Source: Pedomonas mirosovicensis (GTDB lineage Bacteria > Pseudomonadota > Alphaproteobacteria > Sphingomonadales > Sphingomonadaceae). Taken from it: a stretch of 64,000 bases of DNA. This document shows positions 58,794-64,000 of this stretch, piece by piece. The position numbers were made by a program, and so were the translations under genes. The DNA lies in assembly GCF_022569295.1 (NCBI RefSeq), contig NZ_JAKFIA010000001.1, positions 2,061,001-2,125,000 of the forward strand, given 5' to 3'. The notes under the pieces are model-generated. The model saw only the letters and a list, made by a program, of their open reading frames with translations. It was not told the DNA's origin and did not search any database. The stretch's first letter is position 1, and every line of letters starts with the position of its first letter.

Positions 58794-59390
58794 TTACTGC
58801 TGCTGTTGCTGTTGTTGCGGCGAGAAGCTCGAGAACTCGTCCTGCGAGACCTTGCCGTCGCCATTGGTGTCGGCGCGCTGGAAATCCGCGCTCGTCTGGT
58901 TCAGCGGCGAAATGGCCCGGTCACCGCGCGGCGTGCTGCCGGACGGCAGGCCGCCCTGGCCGCCACCGGCCGCCGGGGTTGAGCCCTGGACCTGGATGGC
59001 GCGGGAGAATTCGAGCCGGTCGAGCGAGCCATCCTTGTTTTGGTCGAACGCGGCGAACATCTCGGACTGCTGGCCCGAGCTGCCCTGCATGGCGCTCTGG
59101 CCGCTCATGCCCTGCGAGCCCTGCTCCATGCCGCTCTGGCCCTGGGAGGCGGAGCCGCCCATCGAGCCCTGCCCCTGCGAACCGGAGCCCATGGAACCCT
59201 GATCCTGCGAGCCGCTCATGCCGCCCTGGCCCATGGACCCGGACGAGCTGCCGCCCGGCTGCTGGGAGGATGTGCCTTGTTCGCCCATGCTGCCGGATTG
59301 GCCGGAACTGCCGGAGGTTTGGGCAATCGCACTGGAACCGCATAGGAGCGCAACAGCGGCAGCGGCCATACAGAGGGATTTGCGCGTCAT
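58794..59390 (-). CDS. Secreted low-complexity EF-hand protein
   Basis: A 198-residue exported protein: signal peptide (MTRKSLCMAAAAVALLCGSSAIA) and a Ser/Gly/Gln/Met-rich disordered region (about 25-105). Two canonical EF-hand loops follow, DQNKDGSLDRLE and DTNGDGKVSQDE, each with the full D-x-D/N-x-D-G-x-x-x-x-x-E ligand set. The protein ends in seven Gln encoded by CAG/CAA repeats. Calcium binding is well supported; the role is unknown. A hairpin GACCCTTGA-N14-TCAAGGGTC lies upstream at 59476-59507. Confidence 0.82.
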   Translation of the reverse strand: MTRKSLCMAAAAVALLCGSSAIAQTSGSSGQSGSMGEQGTSSQQPGGSSSGSMGQGGMSGSQDQGSMGSGSQGQGSMGGSASQGQSGMEQGSQGMSGQSAMQGSSGQQSEMFAAFDQNKDGSLDRLEFSRAIQVQGSTPAAGGGQGGLPSGSTPRGDRAISPLNQTSADFQRADTNGDGKVSQDEFSSFSPQQQQQQQ

Positions 59391-59580
59391 AGAAAGTCAC
59401 CCTGTGCTTGAAGGTTCGGAACAAAACATTCACGGCGCGCCTGGGCCAGCGAGTCTCGGCCCGGCATAACCAGCCGACCCTTGAGGTGCTTGGACGCATC
59501 AAGGGTCTTGCTGGAACGCCACCGTTCAGGGGGAGTTCCGGTCTTCCAGGGGCCTTCGGCCAGACAGCGGCGAGTGATGC

Positions 59581-59613
59581 AAAAAGGGCGACAGCCCTCT
59601 CGGCCATCGCCCT
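59581..59613 (-). terminator. Intrinsic terminator of the 59656-59955 gene
   Basis: On the minus strand GGGCGA / TCGCCC followed directly by TTTTT, about 45 bases after the stop at 59656. Confidence 0.75.
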
Positions 59614-59655
59614 CTTGTCTTGCAGAAAGCGCGGAAAACCACGCTCTTGCGGATG

Positions 59656-59955
59656 TTAGCCGATCCGGCTGCCCGTGAACGGAAAGGAGCCGAAAGCCCC
59701 GGCCTGCACGCTGCCCTGCAGCGCATCGCCGCTGACGGCCCCCTTGAATGTAAGAGTGGCCGGGATCGGCTGGCTGATATCCACCGACCAGGCAACATCA
59801 TCGCCATTTGCCGTTCCGCCGTAAATCTCCTTCTGGTCGCCCCCGGCCTTCTGCGTACCGGAGAGCGAGCCACCGTTGCTCGTCACCTCCAGCTCCGATT
59901 CCATCGGCCCCATGGGCGAGCTGACCGTCACGGACCAGCGGCCATCGATTGCCAT
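59656..59955 (-). CDS. Small beta-rich conserved hypothetical protein
   Basis: A 99-residue soluble protein, MAIDGRWSVTVSSPMGPMES, then alternating strands with GGSLSGTQ, NGDDVAWSVDISQPIPATLTF and ALQGSVQAGAFGSFPFTGSR. This repeating 'W-x-V-x-x-P-M-G ... G-x-x-x-G-x-V' pattern occurs in short bacterial proteins of unknown function, probably a small barrel. There is no signal peptide. It lies 22 bases downstream of the DUF599 gene and ends at its own terminator. Confidence 0.75.
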   Translation of the reverse strand: MAIDGRWSVTVSSPMGPMESELEVTSNGGSLSGTQKAGGDQKEIYGGTANGDDVAWSVDISQPIPATLTFKGAVSGDALQGSVQAGAFGSFPFTGSRIG

Positions 59956-59977
59956 GCTTCCCTCCCTCTTTTCCCTA

Positions 59978-60871
59978 TCAGGATTGGTCTGTTAAACGCG
60001 GGCAAAGCCTAGACTCTCCCCCGTGCCCATGGCAATCCGGCCGCGCCTGTGCCGTTGGGGGGCTATGTCGTCGGGGGGTTAGGCCCTCGATACTTTGCGC
60101 CGGCTCAATTTGCGGCGCCGCTCCGGTTGGCGGGTCCATCTTCATGGTTTCCTCCACCAGCGCAAAGACCTTGCTGACGCCTTCCGCCGCGCCGGAGCGC
60201 GACTGGCGCCACACCAGTATGCTGACCGTCCCGATCGTCACCAGCAGCAGCGCCGTGGGGCCGAACATCCATGCGGCCGCCGCCAGCGAGAAATAGTAGC
60301 CCCTGACGCCCCGGCTGAAGGTGCTCATGGCCGGGTTGATGAGATCACCGATCGCCACGCCCCAGATCCGGCGCTGATCGTCCGGCGGGTTGTCGGGCAT
60401 GGCGCCAATGGCCGCCAGGCAGTAGTTGAGCTGGCGGATCGACCACACGAAATCGAGGAGGCCGCGAGACAGGATGACAATAACCGCCATCAGCTTGATC
60501 TCGAACAGCCAGTGGCTGCCTGCCTGCATGAACTTCAGCCCGGCAACGCTGGTGTAGGCAGACTCCCCGCCGAACATCACGCCAATCACCGCCGCCATGA
60601 CGATGAGGTTTGCCGAGCCGAAGAACGCCGCCGAGTTGAGAGTGTGGCCGATGAACTGGCCGTCGGCGATCCGCACCGAGCGGTGTGCCACCTGCAGCAT
60701 CCACAGCCGCCTGATCTGCACCATGCGGGCGTTGAGCGCGCCACGCTTGCCAACCAGGATGGGCAGCATCCGCTCATAGAACAGCCAGGACGCAACCAGC
60801 ACGAGAAGGGCAACAAAATCGAACGGGGACACGGACGCGGCTCTCCCTGCCATCACCAGATGAACACCCAT
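59978..60871 (-). CDS. DUF599 family inner-membrane protein
   Basis: A 297-residue protein with about four membrane helices (FDFVALLVLVASWLFYERML, NLIVMAAVIGVMFGG, IKLMAVIVILSRGLLDFVWS, AWMFGPTALLLVTIGTVSI) and the DUF599 signature FSRGVRGYYFSLAAAAWMF. The last 75 residues are polar and low in conservation. Function unknown. It follows the MFS transporter gene by 69 bases on the same strand. Confidence 0.85.
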   Translation of the reverse strand: MGVHLVMAGRAASVSPFDFVALLVLVASWLFYERMLPILVGKRGALNARMVQIRRLWMLQVAHRSVRIADGQFIGHTLNSAAFFGSANLIVMAAVIGVMFGGESAYTSVAGLKFMQAGSHWLFEIKLMAVIVILSRGLLDFVWSIRQLNYCLAAIGAMPDNPPDDQRRIWGVAIGDLINPAMSTFSRGVRGYYFSLAAAAWMFGPTALLLVTIGTVSILVWRQSRSGAAEGVSKVFALVEETMKMDPPTGAAPQIEPAQSIEGLTPRRHSPPTAQARPDCHGHGGESRLCPRLTDQS

Positions 60872-60940
60872 CGGACCATAGCCATGAACCGGGGTGGCCC
60901 GCCAGAGGGCAAAGCAGCCTTGCCGCTTAAGGAGCGGCGG

Positions 60941-62331
60941 TCAGCTCACCACTTCGCCCCGGAGTGGGATGCGAGCCCGCCAGAAGCAGCCCGCCGCGAT
61001 GAAGGCAACCACGCTGCAACCGAGCAAAGACCAGCGCAGCCCCTCGGTTGATCCCAGGCCCGATGCAGCCAGCACATCACTGAGCGCGCCGACGCAGAGC
61101 GGCCCTAACCCCAGGCCGATGAGATTGATGATGAACAGGAGAATCGCTGCCGCCGTTGCCCGCGTGCGCGGCCGCACGATGCTCTGGGCGGCAGCATAAA
61201 CCGGCCCATACCAGGCCGCGTTACACAGCACCGGCACGACGAGCAGGCCCAGCGCCGCCAGCGCCTCGTGGCTGACCAGCGCCAGGACCATGAACGGCAC
61301 GCCCAGTACCGACGTGACCGCGCACAGTGTCATGTAGCCGGCAATGTCCCGCCGCGCCGCCCGGTCGGCGATGCGCCCCCCATGTAGGTCCCGAGGCCGC
61401 CCGCAACCCCGATCAGCAGGCCGAGCGCCGGTCCCAGAACCCCGGCCGGGCCGAGGGAGACGCCAGCCGCGCGCGCCAGTCCTTCGGCCAGTTCCGCCAA
61501 CTGCGGACCATGGACGCGGAAGAAGAAGGAACCCAGGAATGCGCCATTTCCGTAGCTTAGGAAGGCCGTCAGCGCCGCGCCCATCGCCATCCACCAGAAG
61601 GAGCGCTTGCCCGCCAATTCCGCCATGGCGGCCCGAAAGGAGATGGCGTCCTGCCCCGGCGCGTCCGTTAGCGCCGCCTGGTATTTGCGCGGCTCCCTCA
61701 GGCTGAGCGCCGCAACGAGCGCCAGCAGAAGCCCCGGCGCGCCCGCCAGCACGAAAGCCATGCGCCAGCCGAAGGCATCGGCCACGAAACCGCCGAACGC
61801 CATGCCCGCCAGCGACCCCAGCGGGATGCCAAGAGAGTAGAAGGCAAGGCTTGAGGCCCGCTTCTCCCTCGGCGTGGTCTCGGCGATGAGGGAGTGGGCG
61901 GCAGGCGTGCACCCCGCCTCCCCGATGCCGACGCCGATGCGGGCCAGCACCAGCTGGCCAAAACCCTGCGCCAGCCCGCACAGGGCGCTGAACCCGCTCC
62001 AGACCGCGAGCGAGGCGGCAATGATAAGGGGCCGGTTCCGCCGCTCCGCCAGGCGGGCGATGGGAATGCCAAGCACGGTATAGAACAGCGCGAAGGCAAG
62101 GCCGCTCATCATGCCGATCTGCCAGTCCCGCAATCCAAGCTCGTTCTTGATCGGCTCGGCCAGGATATTGATGATGGTGCGGTCGAGAAAGTTCAGGGTG
62201 TAGATGAACAGCAGCAGCCATAGCGCGTAGGCGCGATAGCTTGGCGAGAAGGCATCCCGGCCCGCCTGCCCCTGCCCTGCAGAACCTGGATCGGCCTTAT
62301 CTGCAGCGATGACTCCTCGCACCTCGGCCAT
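60941..62331 (-). CDS. MFS transporter (spinster-like), frameshifted in a G6 run
   Basis: Major facilitator superfamily permease. The N-terminal half (from ATG 62331, GGGAG 7 bases upstream) has LLLFIYTLNFLDRTIINILA and GWQI-type motifs common in the spinster-like MFS of sphingomonads. The C-terminal half resumes in another frame at RIADRAARRDIAGYMTLCAV and ends IPLRGEVVS. The junction is the run of six C on the plus strand at 61376-61381; one extra base would read GTYMGGRIADRA in phase, giving 463 residues and twelve helices. As written it is disrupted. Substrate unknown. Confidence 0.82.
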
Positions 62332-62443
62332 GGCATTCTCCCCCTGCTGCAGCCTGTCCGCGGGACGATAACACGGGTCCGCACGGAAGCCGCCCATAGC
62401 CCCCCGCCGAGTTGCCCCGCGAATATGGGGGGTGCGCGCCTTC

Positions 62444-63511
62444 TCAGGGCAGCGGGGATGTGTCCTTGTCCGCCTGCACGGGCACATGGGCCTCGCTGCC
62501 CAGCGTCTCGCGCACATAGAGCAGCCTGCCCGCCACGAAGGCGAGCACCGTCAGCGGACCGGAGAAAAGCACACCGATCGGCCCGAACAGCAGGCCAGCC
62601 GCGATCACCGCGAACAGGGTGAGCGCCGGCGGCAGGGAAATGGCATGCTGCTGGACAAGCGGCGTGATGATGTTGCTCTCCAGCTGCTGGACGACGATGT
62701 AAAGCGCCAGGGTCCACATCGCCATCTCGAAGCTTTCTCCGCCAGCAACGAGCAAGGCTGGAATGGCGGCGATGACCGGCCCCACCAGCGGCACGAACTC
62801 CGCCAGCCCCGCGAACAGGCCCAGCGCCATGGCCGAGGGCACGCCGATGACCGACAGGCCCACGATGGACAAAACGCCAATGATAATCATGGCGATCAGC
62901 TTGGCCACCAGCCAGCGCCGGAGGGCAAGGCCCATTTCGGCAAGGGTCTCCTCACCCAGCGCCCGGCGGCCGTGCGGTAGCAGCGCCAGCAGGCCGCGGC
63001 GATAGAGGTCAGGCTGGGCCGCCATGTAGATGCCGCCCACCACAATGATGAATACGTCCGTTATGGCGCTGCTGATGGACAGGACGACGCGGCTCACATC
63101 GCCGATGACGCCGGCCAGGGAAAGAAGCTCGCCGCCCAGCCGCGCCATCATCTGACGTCCGACGCTCGTCTGGATGAGCCGGTCCTCCAGCGCCTGCCAT
63201 GATTGGGGCAGCACGTCGAACAGCGCCGAGGCCTGAGCAGAGATTTCCGCGCCGAACAGCCACACGCCCCCAGCGATAAGGGCGATCACGATGGCGACCG
63301 ACAAGGCCAGAGCCCAGTTGCCCGAAATTCCCAACCAGCGGCTGAGCGGCCGGGCGAGCGCGATCAACAGCACGGCCAGCAGCACCGCCCCCAATATCAG
63401 CATGAGCAGGTGGAGCAGCCGCCAGAGGACCACGAGAAGAAGAACAACGGCAACGGTAATCAGCAGGCGCCGGAAGAACCGCATGTCTCCTTCCAGATCC
63501 GGCAACGGCAT
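62444..63511 (-). CDS. AI-2E family (PerM/TqsA-like) permease
   Basis: A 355-residue inner-membrane protein with about eight helices and the family motifs LIALARPLSRWL, GIYMAAQPDLYRRGLLALLP, LAEFVPLVGPVIAAIPALLVA and QQLESNIITPLVQ. Members export AI-2, Na+(Li+) or unknown solutes; no autoinducer gene is nearby, so the substrate cannot be named. ATG 63511 is used; a second in-frame ATG lies 9 codons downstream. Confidence 0.9.
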   Translation of the reverse strand: MPLPDLEGDMRFFRRLLITVAVVLLLVVLWRLLHLLMLILGAVLLAVLLIALARPLSRWLGISGNWALALSVAIVIALIAGGVWLFGAEISAQASALFDVLPQSWQALEDRLIQTSVGRQMMARLGGELLSLAGVIGDVSRVVLSISSAITDVFIIVVGGIYMAAQPDLYRRGLLALLPHGRRALGEETLAEMGLALRRWLVAKLIAMIIIGVLSIVGLSVIGVPSAMALGLFAGLAEFVPLVGPVIAAIPALLVAGGESFEMAMWTLALYIVVQQLESNIITPLVQQHAISLPPALTLFAVIAAGLLFGPIGVLFSGPLTVLAFVAGRLLYVRETLGSEAHVPVQADKDTSPLP

Positions 63512-63698
63512 TCCCCCTATCCAGCGCTCGCCCGGGCCCGGATGCCCAGCCCTTGAACCCTCAAGGACTTAGCTGGTTCCATGCCATCAACAGGCGTGCA
63601 GACGCACCTCGCCAAGCAAGGTCTGGTCTATAGGGAGGTGAGGTTGAGGCCTGATGGGCGCGCTGTGCCGCCCTCATGCCCGGCGGGCCGGGCTGCGA

Positions 63699-63774
63699 TG
63701 GTGGGCGGTGACGGGCTCGAACCGCCGACCCTCTCGGTGTAAACGAGATGCTCTACCAACTGAGCTAACCGCCC
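63699..63774 (-). tRNA. tRNA-Val (anticodon TAC)
   Basis: 76 bases with an encoded CCA. On the minus strand the acceptor GGGCGGT pairs with ACCGCCC. The anticodon stem-loop CTCGT-TTACACC-GAG carries TAC, and the T arm is CGGCGGTTCGAGCCCG. I see no integrase gene or duplicated 3' end beside it. Confidence 0.97.
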
Positions 63775-63786
63775 ATCGCGTGCAGT

Positions 63787-63816
63787 CCCTTAGTTTCTGC
63801 GCGGGTTTGCGGTCAA
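63787..63816 (-). promoter_or_regulatory. Probable promoter of tRNA-Val
   Basis: On the minus strand TTGACC (63816-63811), an 18-base spacer, TAAGGG (63792-63787); the tRNA begins 13 bases further. The -35 matches that of tRNA-Lys; the -10 is weak. Confidence 0.5.
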
Positions 63817-64000
63817 GCGGTATTTCGTAAAAGCAGAACAAAACGGCACGAAAAGCCACCTTTTGATAGGAGAGTCCCACAATAGTCCCGAAGCCGGCCC
63901 GCCATGCTCCAACCGAAATTTGAGCGGATAAACTCATCCATGCCGATGCAATGGCCACGCGGCCCGTTGAGCATTGGGAGGGACAACCAGGAAGGCTCAG

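Noticed and set aside
63873-63889. Direct repeats AGTCCC-N5-AGTCCC near tRNA-Val as an attachment or integrase arm site
   Set aside because: They lie on the 5' side of the tRNA, there is no integrase in view and no copy of the tRNA 3' end; too short to support a claim.
63904-64000. A plus-strand open frame starting ATG 63904 and running off the right edge
   Set aside because: Only 32 codons, no ribosome-binding site, no recognisable sequence.

Overview
The window looks like a piece of an alphaproteobacterial chromosome, most likely from the Sphingomonadales. The evidence is high GC, a ThiS-ThiG fusion, the dgt-argS-SPOR-nagZ-scpAB-tatABC block, an NDUFA12-like complex I subunit, DUF2155 and DUF1134 proteins, and a small LexA-like S24 regulator with a divergent small gene. 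The order is an inference from gene content; I could not compare genomes. Apart from the left edge it is ordinary chromosomal backbone, with no complete insertion sequence, prophage or CRISPR array.

Left to right: bases 1-433 hold the 5' part of an AT-rich gene (41% GC over bases 1-420) that looks acquired. Next come recO and parC (+), a terminator, a cytochrome c (-), a DUF2293 gene (+) and an unknown gene (-). From 15.3 to 5.3 kb a long minus-strand run encodes a TPR-SPOR lipoprotein, dgt, argS, a SPOR protein, nagZ, scpA, scpB, tatA, tatB, tatC and a guanidinium-type SMR exporter. From 15.6 to 24.5 kb lie prfB (with its programmed frameshift), the PBP1a gene, an AMIN-domain amidase and, divergently, rne. 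From 24.9 to 33 kb are an M48 protease, a DsbA-like oxidoreductase, an O-acetyltransferase, thiSG, aroQ, accB, accC and aat. The minus strand from 33 to 37.8 kb carries DUF2155, mlaD, the NDUFA12 homologue and bioD-bioF-bioA. These make biotin, the cofactor of the nearby AccB. After 38 kb come a PAS-GGDEF-EAL protein, an S24 regulator region with operator-like repeats, tamA-tamB, a CHAD protein, DUF1134, csp, a JAMM protease, two TPM proteins, lemA, rluD, rpoH, an EAL-CBS-GGDEF protein, mtgA, tRNA-Lys, a secreted EF-hand protein, a DUF599 protein, an MFS transporter, an AI-2E-family permease and tRNA-Val.

Much of the content concerns the envelope: peptidoglycan synthesis and recycling (PBP1a, MtgA, AmiC, NagZ), two SPOR proteins, TamAB, MlaD, BepA-like M48, DsbA and Tat export. 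A second theme is information processing: RNase E, RF2, ArgRS, RecO, Topo IV and ScpAB.

Three things deserve attention. (1) A family of intergenic hairpin elements with a constant flank and variable stems is scattered between 15.5 and 32.3 kb. (2) Three genes (the S24 regulator, tamB and an MFS transporter) are each broken by a single-base change in a poly-G run; these may be sequence errors or phase variation. (3) The broken S24 regulator sits behind three tandem TAGG-N6/7-CCT(A/G) operator-like motifs.
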